In this document: one piece after another, positions 11,700 to 24,102 of the stretch
Position numbering within the stretch: position 1 is the stretch's first letter
Layout: each line of letters begins with the position of its first letter
Source of the DNA: Patiria pectinifera
Lineage: Eukaryota > Echinodermata > Asteroidea > Valvatida > Asterinidae
Reading direction: 5' to 3'
Assembly (NCBI GenBank): GCA_029964075.1
Contig: CM057149.1
Coordinates: forward strand, 31,509,900 to 31,573,899
Length of the DNA: 64,000 nt
Program-made: the position numbers and the translations under genes
Notes under the pieces: model-generated
What the model was told of the DNA's origin: nothing
The model's database searches: none
Seen by the model: only the letters and a program-made list of their open reading frames with translations

Positions 11700-13013
11700 T
11701 GTGAAATTCCAAATCTCATTACCTTAACATACAGATGACGAACATTTATCCAAGAGCTTGGTTGTCTTCTGGTGATACAGGAGTGAAGTATAATGAGCTT
11801 GTACCACCGTGAGAATTAGACCCAATCGTGCCGGGTAGAATTTCAGGTGATACTGAGACAAATCCCAGCAGGCTGCACTGGTGACGATGATATCTCAATC
11901 ACACTCAAGTCCAAAGCAGTCACTCCGATAATTTCAGGCCGTCTGGAGTTTTCTCCTAAAGAAGCATGTGTTTATTATTGCACTGTGGATGCGTGGCACT
12001 TAAATAACGCCATCAATAAATTCTTGTCCGCACTGATAACATTACCGAGAAGTCTGCAAGAGGATTGGATGTAAATCATCCAGTTTAGCCTGCTAGGGCA
12101 GCGACGTCTTATTCATACTTCTCGGAAGATATACAAAGAAATAGTGTCATGCCATGTAGTTGCATTATAGGATAGTGCGATTTGAGCGAGTGCAGGAGTG
12201 TATATACCGCGATAGATCCCGTTGCACAGTGTGACATATGGCCAGGAGTATAATCAAATATGCGACTCCCGTCAGCGCACGTTCTGCATGGTTGATCGTA
12301 ATGATATTGCCATTCATAAACCAAGATCACCTACAGCTTGAATGATCACTGTCATATTAATAAGCTTCCATTTTCCTCTCTCATTTCGGGCAGAAAAAAA
12401 TGAGACAATCACTTTGCTCTGACTTCATACTCAGAATATGATCTGAGGTGGACACATGTTCTAGCACTCCTGTGTAAGACTGATGAAACAGTCAACGAGG
12501 ATTTTATGTGTTCACTTAGGTGATTGACTTACATGGAGATAAAAATTTCATATCGGCGGAGAGGAAGTGATTTTTTTTACGATGGAAAGTGGAACGATGT
12601 TGGCGGCCGGGTCGCGAATTATTTTTTTCCAATTGAGATTCGACAATATCAAAAGCGGGCGCTCTCTCTCTGTGTTGGGCATATTCATGATATACAGGGC
12701 TTTAAAGAATAAGTTACATAACAAGGAATAATCATGTTTAAATCACCACATTAGCAGCTGATTCGTGGACTGGTTGGAAGTAGTCCCGACTTCTAATCAG
12801 GTGATCCAAGTTCGAACCTCAGTGAGCGTTTTTCACTTCTCTTTTGACCTTTTATATAAACTCAAGTGAGGAAGGAACATTTCTCACAAGACGTAAAGCC
12901 TATCTTAGGTTTGTGTTGTGAAGAACAAGGCATTAGATACGCATGTAATGGACCAATCAGAAGATGGGAAACGGATGTCACTTGGGGAACAACATTCGGC
13001 CGGGTCAGGTGAG
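11700..13013. other. Upstream region of the GPCR gene and flanking non-coding DNA
   Basis: No further exon was supported. A tRNA-like segment at about 12772-12835 has a box-B-like AAGTTCGAACC, but its anticodon stem and acceptor arm do not pair, so it is at best a tRNA-derived relic. Confidence 0.4.
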
Positions 13014-13270
13014 TATGCTTATGCCACGTGTGTGGTACGCACTATTCATAATAGGTACAACGTGTAAGCCTCAAGCCGTCTGGCCATCGCACAGCCCAAT
13101 ATCACACCATTTTGAACACTTTGATATATCCTCGTGGCTCATTTCTTATGCTTATGCCACGTGTGTGGTACGCACTATTCATATAGGTACAACGTGTAAG
13201 CCGTCTGGCCATCGCACAGCCCAATATCACACCACTTTGAACACTTTGATATATCCTCGTGGCTCATTTC
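13014..13270. repeat. Tandem duplication, two units of 133 bp
   Basis: The unit beginning tatgcttatgccacgtgtg occurs at 13014 and again at 13147 with very few differences: a small deletion in unit 2 (an extra 'cctcaa' in unit 1) and single substitutions. The high identity indicates a recent duplication. Each unit carries one CACGTG E-box palindrome. Confidence 0.9.
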
Positions 13271-13708
13271 GATATGAAATTATGACCTCGTCCCACTGGT
13301 GGATCCGTACCACCCTCACCCCACAAAGACAAGATGGGGACATTTAAAAAAAAGTTTGAAAATCGATACTCATTCCTATCCCTTTTTCTGAACAGAATAA
13401 AAGAAAAGGGGAAAAGGCGCCGCCTAGGGTTAATGAGGTCCACATTTTCAACGGTCACGGTCACGTCGGCCGCTGCGGACTGCATGGGCTCGTCTGTCGT
13501 TGGGTGGCTGCGTGGTGTTCCGGGGGCTGCATCTCATTCGAAGCTAAGAGGTTCTTCAAGTTTCCCCATTGACTTTCCTTGGTTTTATTAATATTTCACG
13601 AATCAGTGGAGAGAAGAGGTGTTGAGGAAACTGCAGTATGTGACCGGCGAAGTTGCCCTCATTGTAAGTTGGAGGTGGAATCTGATCTCCACTCAATTGT
13701 CCAATATA

Positions 13709-14145
13709 CAGCCTGTCTCAAAAAAATGGTACAATCGAAAACGATTTTTTTTTTCAATTTTAAATCTCAACATAAGTAGCCAGGCTTTCCAATACTTTTT
13801 GTTTCATCTCATTTGCTTTTGTCAATCCAGAGATAACTCCAGTTTACTGCGGAACACAAAAATCGAGTTTGTGCCACTTTCTGGGTGTGAGCTTCAAGAC
13901 AGCATGGCACGGCACTCGAAACAACTCTGCCCTAGCATAAAAGTGGCACAAAATCGATTTTGGTGTATCGCACTAAATTGATTATATCTCTGAATTGACA
14001 AAAGCAAATAAGATCAAACAAACACTATTGGAAAGCCCAGTCTTTGTTCTTTAATATTATGCCAAGTAAGAATGACTTATTTTGAAATTTCATATTAAAC
14101 CAATTTCTTGTTCTGATTGTACCATCGTTTTTTTGAGACAGGCTG
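13709..14145. mobile_element. Tc1/mariner-type MITE with long TIRs and TA target duplication
   Basis: The element starts CAGCCTGTCTCAAAAAAA and ends with its reverse complement, TTTTTTTGAGACAGGCTG. It is flanked on both sides by TA (13707-13708 and 14146-14147). The arms extend about 190 bp inward (for example ggctttccaatact against its partner aatactattggaaagccc, and ttgcttttgtcaatcc against gaattgacaaaagcaa), leaving a short centre. No transposase is encoded. TA duplication and TIR structure fit a Tc1/mariner derivative. Confidence 0.85.
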
Positions 14146-14902
14146 TACAGTGCTCTTAGGGAACAAAATAATGTTAAACATTGTAAACGAAAGGCATGCA
14201 CACTTTCAGTTGCTTACAGTCAAAAAAATTATATTTCTTATGAGTTCAAGGGATGAAAGTACTATTAATTGTGTTGCCAAATTCATCTTTTTGTTTATGA
14301 ACTTTAAAGAAAATCTTAATGTCTGATTGCTCTTGATGACTTCGCTTTCTCCTGCCACTGTATTTAAATATTTAGATTTAAAATGTCGAAGTAACCCTCC
14401 CAGGGGTTAAGGGTGTGTTCTAAGTTGGAGTTAAAACAAATGAAATGAAATGAAATGATGTATCGTCTAGAAACAGTCGTCTCCACTCGATCGGTGTTTT
14501 GGTTTAATTCTTAGATTTAGTAACATCAAACAATCTTGCTTTATACTAGCATAGCATATGATATCAAACTTGCATACATGATATCAAATACTTATTTAGA
14601 TATATTTAGATTTTCATATTTCCTTTTCCCATACCATTAATTCATTTCCTGCGTTTTTAATGTTACTTGTTGCACCTAACATGACTGTTCAGGTCTGAAT
14701 CAAAATTAATGTAAAAGTGCGCTGGCCTAGTTTTGTGACTGTTGGTGAGTCACGTAAAGGATCTAATACAAGCAGCTCATCTTGTCATGCCTTATATGCC
14801 ATTTGACACGTCCGCAACCAAGCGCATATCGACTATACTCAGTGCTATACTGAATAAAGCTTCAATCATGGATGGTAGAATTCCACCTCCATGGTTCAAT
14901 AT
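14146..14902. other. Non-coding stretch with a LINE-like 3' tail
   Basis: Around 14435-14460 the sequence shows repeated atgaa units (aaatgaaatgaaatgaaatg), as found at the 3' ends of non-LTR retrotransposons. Nothing upstream could be read as reverse transcriptase. Confidence 0.35.
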
Positions 14903-14940
14903 GCATGTTGCATGTTGCATGTTGCATGTTGGCATGTTGC
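14903..14940. repeat. Short tandem repeat, GCATGTT units
   Basis: Four to five consecutive 7-bp units (gcatgtt) with one insertion. Confidence 0.9.
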
Positions 14941-14993
14941 AGCGGGTTTTTTTGTAGCCATAAACAAAGTCACGCGATGCGCCGGAGTCATTT

Positions 14994-15550
14994 CCCCGAA
15001 TTCGCTCGTACCCCCCGCCCTGCAAACAGGACGCTGAGATACTCTGATGAATTCACGCTCTGATTGGTTGGATTCTGCGTGACCTGTGACCTGTGCGTCA
15101 TCACGGTCACGACTCTGCAAGGTTTGAAACGGCCGTTAAGACTGATTCATTACTCTTTTATTCCAGGTTAGAGATGTTTTTTTTTTTCATTGAAAAACGT
15201 AATAATGTAGAAAATTCTGTAAAACTTATCATTTGTAAATTTACAATTCCCGTCACTTGCTCAGGTTCCGTTTCGAATCACGAACGGTCGGATTGCATTA
15301 TGCGACGCTCAAAATTTTGTCCACATGGTCCGCAATGAAACAGACATCACATCCGGTATGGAACGTGTGCATTTCTATGGGAGGTTTTCGGATAGCATTT
15401 GCGCATATTGTCTAACTGCGGTCTTGAACAGCTGCAGCCAGATGCTTTATACATATGTCATAGGCCACTTCCTTCACAAGATTCTGTGAAGCTCATCAGA
15501 GTATTCCAGCGTCCTGTTTGCAGGGCGGGGGGTACGAGCGAATTCCCCGA
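14994..15550. repeat. Inverted-repeat element with ~59-bp arms
   Basis: The left arm 14994-15052 (starts cccgaattcgctcgtacc, includes the poly-C and cctgcaaacaggacgct) is repeated in reverse complement at 15493-15550 with two or three mismatches. The ~440-bp interior encodes nothing recognisable. Probably a non-autonomous DNA transposon or its remains. Confidence 0.75.
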
Positions 15551-16019
15551 AAAGACGGTACATTCACGTCCGCGCACGGTCAACGTTGTACGGAAGCCCA
15601 TTAGTACCAGGTGACTGTTTCTCGGCAGGCTGAGCTACTGCTGCAAAAATGAGATGCTCAAATTATTGGCTTCCGTGCGATATATAATAAGTTTTACCTC
15701 AGGTTTTTCAACATTTGGTACACAATCACCCTTTATCAGTGTTATCACTTCCAAACTAATACCCGTTCTGGGTTATCTCAACCAGGTGGGACAGTTTATA
15801 GGCCTACGTAAGTCAGTATGACCAGATGATAAGTATTCTGTTTGCGTCTTGTTACAAAGATGTGAAGAAATGATGCGTTCATGAAGAATGTTGTTATTGT
15901 AATGATGATTGGTGGACTGTGACGCCTGACACAGTCATTGACCGTTCGATCAGTTCTGTGGATCGGTGCCTAACCTCAATAGCTCGCCAACATTAAACTT
16001 GCAAAGATTACACCTGCTT

Positions 16020-17075
16020 CGTACAATCGATTAAACTTCTTGGCATACTTATTCAGAGCAATTTGAAATGGGACGCACATATTACCGACCTCATTAAACG
16101 TGCAGGTAGAACACTTTACATGCTCCGTCTTCTTAAAGGTCACTGTTTGCCTGTCCAGGATCTACTTATTTTCTACAACAGCTACATTAGACCACTTCTT
16201 GAATATGGAGCCCCGGTATGGGATGGGGGATTAACCACCGCCCAGTCAGACCAGATCGAAAGCATCCAAAAAAGAGCTCTACGAATAATCACCGGACGCG
16301 GTGGTTATAACAGTTATTCCGAGATCCTATGTGAGCTCGGGATTCCCTCCTTGGAACAAAGAAGAGAATCTCTATGTACATCATTCATCGAAAGAACATT
16401 GAAACAAACTGAACAATTTAAGGATTTTATCCCTTCTCCTCCATAAATGAAACGTACACTAAGAAATTCGAATAAAGTCCCACAGCTTAAGTGTAAAACA
16501 AATAGAATGCAGAATAGTGCCATTCCTCATCTCGTACATCTGTATAACTCTTATCCCAAAAGAAATGAATTGATTTTTACCTGCAAGCTTTTATTGTATT
16601 TTACAAGTTTTAACGGTATTTTAATACTACCTTCCATTTAAATAAGATAATTTGACTGCCACACATCTTGCAAATTTTTAAACTCATTCCTCATCTGGCT
16701 CATTTTTATAGTTCTAATCCGAAATGAAACTATAGGTGTTTTTTTTACCTGCAACCTTTTTGAATGTCTTTTATAAGTTTTAACGCAATTTGAATGCCCC
16801 CTTTTTAAAGTAAGATAAATTGATTGCAACACAATCTGTAACAATAATATGTATTTCTCTATATAGACAATTTTCTTTAGTCAGATCTGTATGCACAATG
16901 TTTAAACCTTTTCTAATATTAGTATTTAATGTCATATTTTGTTTTCTTTAACTCGGTAGGCCTTTAACTTTTTTTAAATGTATTTTTTTTTTAATGTAAA
17001 TCACGTGCAATTCAGCGGTGGCTGCTATTCGTGATTTGTTAATTAACCATGTTGAATTGAATTGAATCGTGTAAT
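16020..17075 (+). pseudogene. 5'-truncated non-LTR retrotransposon (LINE), RT C-terminal part
   Basis: Frame from about 16005 to 16446 encodes the end of a jockey/CR1-group reverse transcriptase: IKLLGILIQSNLKWDAHI, then the thumb/C-terminal region with YNSYIRPLLEYGAPVW and IQKRALRIITG. An upstream in-frame TAA near 15990, no fingers or catalytic YADD/FADD block, and the stop at 16446 show it is a dead fragment. The 3' part contains a direct duplication of about 168-170 bp (landmark tacctgcaa at 16578 and 16746). The likely 3' terminus is the repeated ttgaa tail at about 17050-17068. Confidence 0.8.
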
Positions 17076-18094
17076 TCAAGGAGATTGTTGTAGTCTGTTT
17101 ATTTCATGTGTAAACGACATTTAATTTAATTTCCTGATGACAATAATGACTTATTAGGTCACAAAAATAATTATAAATTCACTCATGCAGACAATGACAT
17201 TTCTCGTATATCATAGAGCGAGGAGCGGCAACTATACGGGGACGTGCCACGGAGTCAGTGTACAGGTAATTACTTCTAAGCCATCTCCGAGAAGAAAGCG
17301 TCCTGCAAACATTATAATTTCACATAATTTGCATAAACCGTCGGTCAAAATGTATTATGAAGCAACAGGCGGTTCTGCAATAACTCTAAGTGTATTTTTT
17401 GCCCAAAAGCTGCCTGTGAAAACTGCATCGTTGACTTGGCCCTACATTTTTATACATATCCGTGGTAAAAATTTGATAGGCAAAACAATACGAAAATACA
17501 TGCGACTTAATACATGTACTTGTTTATATCTATAGGTGTTTGTAAGAACTGGATTTATGTAAACTATTTCAGCACAATACGTCTAATCCAAAATATAAAC
17601 TTGAAAGGCAGGTATAACAGCGTCGGGTTGTTAAGACTGGTTCCGAGAAGTTATTTCGGCTCAGTCGAGTCAGTGTCGAAAGTTGACCCTTAGAGAATAC
17701 AGTCACTCGCTTATAATTATATTAGCTTGTTACCACAATGATTTGTATCAAGTGTTTACATGTAGTTATCATATTCAATGTTTTTAATAGCATCATAATA
17801 TTGTGCGATTTCAGGAATAATAATTTCTTTTTCCAAGAATAACCGTCACGAGGAATCAATTTACCGTTTGTGTTTGTGCTTGGGTCACGATACCTCACCA
17901 ACGGGTCTTAAATGCACGAGGGACCGGTTATTATCAAGAGTTGTCGTTGTCTCAATGATAGAGTCTGTACAGTCTGTCGTGACGATTAATAAGTAATCAA
18001 GGCGCTCGCTAGACTCCGTGTCCGGTTTCGGTAATATGCACATCCATCAAAATGAGCTCATGTAGATTTTCTTTTTTTTAAATGTGACTTACAT
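17076..18094. other. Non-coding stretch
   Basis: No gene or clear repeat structure found. Confidence 0.35.
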
Positions 18095-18845
18095 ATAAAA
18101 CATTAGGCAATGTTTAATCACAAATTTTAAATCTTTCATCAGAGGAAACTGCTATTAATTTGTGGTGAAGTTTTATTTCATTGCTTTCATTTCTACTCGT
18201 AAGTTCTCTCAATTTAAGGAGTCCATGCGATGAATTTTTCTGGGGAACATATCCACTCCTCTTAAAATGTATGAAAACTATTTGATATCCTTTTTTTTGG
18301 TAAACTTTCTTGAAACCTACTCTTCTTTAAATTAATATTAAAAATTGTCCATGCTTTTCCAGACAACTGAGGGCGCTGTTGCTGTGATGTCATTTCAAGA
18401 AGACACTGTTCAGTTAAGTGGTTTTCTGTTCAAATTGTCAACCCACAATTTGCTCATTGAAAACATTTGTGAGAAAGGTTGCTGATTGGCTTATTGCCAT
18501 GTACTGACACAACATTGCCATGTACTGACACAGCGAATCACTGAATAAAAGAAAATTTACGAAAGCAAAATGTCCAAAATTCTAGCAACTTTTGGTGCTG
18601 AACTAGGTGTTACATTGAGGAATGACATCACATTTTGCTCATGAATATGGAAGTTGACATTAGCATAAAAACATTTTTAAAAATGTACAAAATACCCTTG
18701 ACAATGGCAAAACGAAAATTGAAAATAAGTTTAAATGGGACACAACGGTGGATTTACGAGAATTGCATGTTCACATTGTATGGGCCCTTTAATTATGGCC
18801 GACTCGTGAATAAATATTGAGATGAAAGATTGATCAACTGAAGTT
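18095..18845. repeat. Dispersed repeat family A, longest copy
   Basis: This matches 6870-7505 along its central part, and both its 5' portion (tgtttaatcac...tttcatcagag...tttcattgctttcattt) and its 3' portion (gccgactcgtgaataaa) match 55600-55800. It therefore defines the full family. It contains a small internal duplication of ttgccatgtactgacaca (~18495-18530). No coding capacity recognised. Confidence 0.75.
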
Positions 18846-20165
18846 GTACTTTCCTTTTTGATTTACAGTACTTTTTTTTTAGAGAGGGGGTTACGTTTGG
18901 TGTATAGGCCTTCGTGCGAAACTACAAATTCCAGTGTTGGCATCTGGAATATATCAACTTCAGAGTTTCACACTTTAGTTTTGCACATTAACAAGCAGAT
19001 TGCATACCAGACATAATTCATGTGAAACATTATCATGCCAAAGGAGTGTCGCAACTAAGTCATGGGGCAACCGCCGCAAATGTGCAAGCAAATTAAATGA
19101 GGCCTAGACCGTGCATATTTATATCTGTTTAAATGCAATTAAAAACGTCGTTTGTTCGGGCCTATTATATTATGTCCGTTTGGGGTTATGTCCGACATTT
19201 CCTTGGCAAACAGCAAATTTGGGGAACCTCACTGGCACTTTTTGGGGCCCCGGTCTTCTCTGGCTACGCGTACGCCATTCCAATGAAATGGGACATTTTA
19301 GGAAAAACTAACCCTTTTTCAGTGACGTCGCAATAAAGGCAGGCACTGCGTACACCACCATCTTTTCCTTTAAAAAACTGGTCAAACAAGTGGTCACAAA
19401 TTGCCTCATATCGCACCACAGAGCATGTGGAATCCAAAAAATGTCCGAACCCCACGTCGTAATTTTAAATTTGTGTTCTGGATACGCCCTTGTTATGATG
19501 AACCCGTCTTTCTATTGGTCCTCCCAAAATGAAAATAAACAGAAAACAATAGGGGACGGTTGTTAACCCCCCCCCCCCCCCCCCCCTTTCTTGAACCAAA
19601 CCTCGATACACCAAGGGAATCTTGGGGGGAAACTTCCCACAAATTGTATACAAGGAAGCGGTTATTTACAGAATTATGTGCGTTTCTAAATGGACGAGAT
19701 GGGCATGTTGGAAGGTAAATCAGTAGTGATACACATCGATTTAATATTCATACCCACATTTGCTGGATGTGTTCATTTATTTATTTAAAAACAACCTTTA
19801 TACAGGGAAACATAATTCAGCAAAACTGTTTTTCAAAATGGACTTTTTTACTTGCAAAAAAAACAACAATTAAAAACACCAAACAGTATTGAGACATGAA
19901 ATGAAAAGAGAAAAAAATAACTTTTTTATTAAACAAAAATAAACTGGAAGCTTAAAACCTGACAATCGATTGAAACTTGTTGAATAAACATTTCAGCTGG
20001 TGTTTTCTTTCAATGTTGAAAAAACCTAATGATCGATTAAATTCATTAAAAGTAATTTAAGCTGGTTTCTGTGTGTGTAAATGTTGATACTGCATTTTTA
20101 TCTTTAAGGAAATCTGGGTAAGCCGTTTCACAATTTGGGTCCAACACACACATGTAATTCAGTGC
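18846..20165. repeat. Repeat-rich non-coding stretch, includes a partial family-C element
   Basis: 19318-19495 aligns with the right part of 39838-40173: both share acgtcgcaataaaggcaggc (one mismatch), agagcat, gaaccccac, cgtaattt and tgtgttctggat. A run of about 20 C lies at 19567-19586. No gene found. Confidence 0.6.
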
Positions 20166-20530
20166 AGGCGCGGATCCAGAGTTAAAAAAAAAACCAAAAC
20201 CCTTTTGTGACTCAAAATTTTAGTTTTCCATGGAAATCTAAAAAAAAAAAAAAATGGACCCCCCCCCCCCCGCTCTGACACCAAACAAATATTATGACAA
20301 TTAAACCGATAATAAAGTCCACCTGTGCACAACATTCGGACTGGGTATGGGGGTATTTGTACACTATTACGTAATATTTAAACAGCGCTCCCATTGAAAG
20401 TATGGTACGACCCCCCGCAACCCCTATTGATTTTATGGAGGCCAAGGTCCGCAGAAAAAATTGTCTACATTTCCACATTGATTTGCTGAACCCCCGCCCA
20501 AAAAAATCCTGGATCAGCCCTTTTTAGATC
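20166..20530. repeat. TIR element related to family C
   Basis: Left end aggcgcggatccagag and right end cctggatcagcccttttt are inverted relative to each other. The interior is AT-rich with poly-A and poly-C runs and no protein. Similar GGATCCGCCC termini occur at 39838-40173. Confidence 0.5.
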
Positions 20531-21059
20531 CGATCTAGGCATAGGGTTATATAACTATTGGGTGAGAGCGAGCGACAATACTACATGTACATTATTTTGA
20601 ACTTTCATTAGCTACATTGTACACAGCCTAGACAAACAATTATACCAGTTCAATTTAGTGATTAACTGAACTCCAAGGCAATCAGCTACATACCTGTTAA
20701 AGTTGGTCATCTTTTATAAAAATGTTGAGTTGAGTAATCGACCTTTTAAATGCTAGAAATAACAGCCATGACCTTACGTGTACATCTATTTGTAGTTAAA
20801 ACAAGTGTGCGTTCCCTTTACCATTCTGAAGCCTTACTCACAGAAAGCTGTCATTTTAAAATTTTCAAGAGCATTTACAAGATTGGGCCATTAGCATAAA
20901 CATTACATATACACTCAGCCAAAAAAGTAAGTCCCCCCCCCTTCCAATACTTTTTTTCCTAGCTCCAAATCTATTTAGCACCTCTCGCTCAAATAAGACT
21001 AATCAGTACAGAAATTCCTTAGCAATCCAGCCATACTCTTTATTTGGTCCAAAACAGTA

Positions 21060-23105
21060 ACAAATCATAAAGTGGGAGTTTTTCCTGAAGGGCTAAAAAC
21101 AGGTAAAGTTATTCCAGTGTATAAAGGGGGAGATGAACATAAAGTTAGTAATTATAGACCCATTTCAGTTTTATCTACATTTTCTAAGGTTTTCGAAAAG
21201 TTAATTTACAAAAGACATATGTTTTATAGATAAACACAATATTTTATCAGAATCTCAATTTGGATTTAGGTCAAACCGCTCCACCGAGATGGCAACTTCT
21301 TATGTGGTAAATAGACTTCTTGAGGCCATAGACGACAAAAAGATCGCTATCGGTGTATTTTTAGACTTGTCTAAGGCCTTTGATACAATTAATCATGAAA
21401 TCTTGATTTCTAAATTAGAGCACTACGGAATTCGAGGAATAGTTTTAGACTGGTTCAAGAGTTATTTGTCCAAAAGAAAACAGTTTGTATCATTCAATTC
21501 TGCAAAGCAGTGGCGTCACAAGACTTTTCAGTCTGGGGGGCACAGGGGGGGCACCAGCATTTGATGGGGGGGGCACTTAGGTGGATACGGATCGCCGTCC
21601 TGGGGGAGGGGTCTCCTCCCCTTTGGAAAATTTTCGCATACGGAGGATGGGCTAGATGCAAAATGGTGCCACATTTGATGCGAAATTCGATCTGAAGATA
21701 TCTCCAGAAATTGCTATTTTTGAGGTAATAATTTTAACAAAATATAAATATTTTTTTTACCAACCCAAATCTCAGATGGGGGGGCACTCGGGGGGCACTA
21801 GGTTTTCCAGGGGGGGCACGTGCCCCCCTGGCCCCCCCTTGGCGACGCCACTGCTGCAAAGTCTACATGCAAGACTATTACCTGTGGAGTTCCGCAAGGT
21901 TCTGTTTTACGACCACTTCTATTCCTTTTGTATATAAATGATATTTGTAGTACATCAGATGTAATTGAATTTACTTTATTTGCTGACGATACAAGTTGGG
22001 TGTATAGCCATAGTAATGTAGATGCTGCTGTAAGTAATCTTAATCGTGAATTTCTCAAAATAAGCACTTGGTTGGTAGCAAACAAACTTTTTATTAATCT
22101 ATTTAAATCAAATTATATCATTTTCTGTCCTAAACAAAAGAAATACGCACAAACCATTCCTTTAAATTTCAATGGTACTATCATGAAACAAGTCAAAACA
22201 ACCAAATTTTTAGGTATATATATTGATGAAAACTTAAATTGGAAATTTCACATTTATACCATATCTGGCAAAATATCCAGAACTGTTGGGATTATGAATC
22301 GTCTAAAGTTTTTTGTTCCGGAAAATATCCTTATCATTCTCTATAATTCTCTGATTCTCCCTTATTTTAATTACACAATTCTCACGTGGGGTGGTTGTTC
22401 TTCCCAATGTGAAAAACTACTAGTTTTACAAAAAAAAAGAGCGATTCGTATTATATGTAATGTTAGTTATCGTGAGCACACTACTCCCTTATTTGCTGCC
22501 CTCAAGATTTTACGATTTAATGACCTTTATTACCTAAATTTAGGTAAATTCATGTATAAATATTCAAATAATTTACTCCCATATTGTTTCAACAATTTCT
22601 TTACTTTCACCTCGAATATTCATTCATATAATACTAGAAGCGTTTCAAAGCAAAACCTTTACGTTTATTCCAGTAGAACGTCAATGTTGAAAAACGGCCT
22701 TGTCCACCGGGGCATTGACCTTTGGAACAGGCTGAGTGATTCAGTTAAATCATCGTTAACTTTATCTACATTCATCAAACAAATGAATACTCAATTGCTT
22801 AACTCTTATAATGTATGATGAATAATTATTTTCACTCCTGTTTGTTTTGTTATGTTCCTGTTTTGTCCCTGCGTTTTTGTCCCTATTCGTAACTTGTATG
22901 GTAATAGTAGGTATTTGTCCACAGGTTGGGGTACAAAAGCTATGCTTCACCCTATACCTAACGTTGTTCCAGTATGTATGTTGTTGATTTATGATAAATG
23001 TTGGTTTGAATTCAATTTATATCCAATTATAATACATGTAATTATAACATTAATTTTGTGTATTAATGAACAACGTTGAATAAATGTCTAGCAAATTGAA
23101 TTCAT
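21060..23105 (+). pseudogene. Dead jockey/CR1-type LINE reverse transcriptase, split by a MITE
   Basis: The RT starts in mid-domain near 21070 (GVFPEGLKTGKVIPVYKGG, NYRPISVLSTFSKVFEKL), so the element is 5'-truncated and lacks ORF1 and the endonuclease. Catalytic blocks follow: QFGFRSNRST and LDLSKAFDTINHEIL before the insertion, then VPQGSVL.PLLFLLYINDI and the active-site FADDTS after it (frame to 22818). The C-terminal region includes KFLGIYIDENLNW, FNYTILTWGG and SYNTRS. Damage: one frameshift near 21215-21230 and the 346-bp insertion at 21508-21853. The 3' UTR runs to about 23105, ending in an aataaatg.. ttgaattc tail. RT would copy the element RNA by target-primed reverse transcription; this copy cannot. 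Confidence 0.88.
21508..21853. mobile_element. hAT-like MITE inserted into the LINE
   Basis: TIRs CAGTGGCGTCAC and its counterpart GGCGACGCCACTG bound a 346-bp G-rich element. A perfect 8-bp target duplication, CTGCAAAG, lies at 21500-21507 and 21854-21861. The 8-bp duplication and CAGTGGCG terminus are typical of the hAT superfamily. The interior is non-coding with repeated ggggggcac blocks near both ends. Confidence 0.93.
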
Positions 23106-23600
23106 GCAATTTAAGACAAATGATACTGTAACGCAAATGAGATTTCCTGTGGTGCGAGCGCGAGCAGGCGCGAGCAAGCAATCAGAGTCTAACTATAGAG
23201 GGCGCTAGAGCGCTACTGCGCTAGTTGCACACATTCAGCGTGCTAGCGGCAGTGCGTGTTCAGAGATCGTCTAAGACGGACGTGCGGAGTGCTGAGCTCA
23301 GGTATTGGAGGCTACAGTGTGCGCTACCTCGATTCGAGCGTGGGCCACTGTTAGCAATGCTTGAGTGGGACTGCGGTAAGGAAACTAGGGATTAGTTTCT
23401 GGTCCGTGTACTAGGGAAAGGGAGTTATTTTACCTTTGGAAACCCTAGGCGGAGGCACTCGTAGCCTCAAGAAGCTACAACGGGAGGATCCAAACTAGAA
23501 GGCGCGTCAATCGCTGGGAGGCGGCACAGCTAGCGCTAGACAGATCAGAGAGGCGCTTATTCATTTATTTATTTACTTGTAGTTATAGCAATCGGTTAAT
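23106..23600. other. GC-rich block, possible solo LTR
   Basis: From tgtaacgcaaatg (23127) to about 23545 the composition changes to GC-rich with many gcgctag/gcgcgag motifs, unlike the flanks. A TGTAACG start is common for gypsy-type LTRs, but no matching second copy, terminal CA or target duplication was found. No ORF. Confidence 0.3.
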
Positions 23601-23939
23601 TATTGAGGGAATAATTTAATCGATGATAACTGGGAGGTTCAAGCAGCAGTGATCGAAAGGAGGTCACAACGTCATTATTTCCTTGTCCCATTTGCTTTTG
23701 TCCTGTGTCCTGTCCGCGAGAAGTCAGTCTTGTCAAACAGTTGGACCATGGATGGACATGTAAAAGTCTAGTCTTTAGCCTCATTTTGAAATCACTTGAC
23801 CCCCCCCCCTCATGTGCAAGCATGTGTTCCTTCCTCCATGGTGCAAGCCACTGCCAAATATTCCAAAAAAGAGTGAGTAATAACAGAGTGAGTACAGTTG
23901 GCCTGATCCCCTTTTACATCGTTTTGAGCACTTAAAGGG

Positions 23940-24010
23940 CATGTATTTATCTATTTATTTATTTCTTATTTATCTTGGGTGATTTATTTATTCTCGTATT
24001 TATCTTGGCA
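23940..24010. repeat. Low-complexity TTTA/TTTATC repeat
   Basis: Imperfect tatttatctatttattta units, with tatttatcttgg repeated twice. Confidence 0.8.
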
Positions 24011-24102
24011 TTTTCTTTGCAATTGATTACACACCTGTAAAGAGGTACCAGCCATCTAGACTGATTCTCTGATAGAGCTAGCTTAATCCCCCGAAGTCTA
24101 TA

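Noticed and set aside
12772..12835. Possible tRNA-Arg
   Set aside because: Only a box-B-like segment and a weak anticodon arm; acceptor and T stems do not pair.
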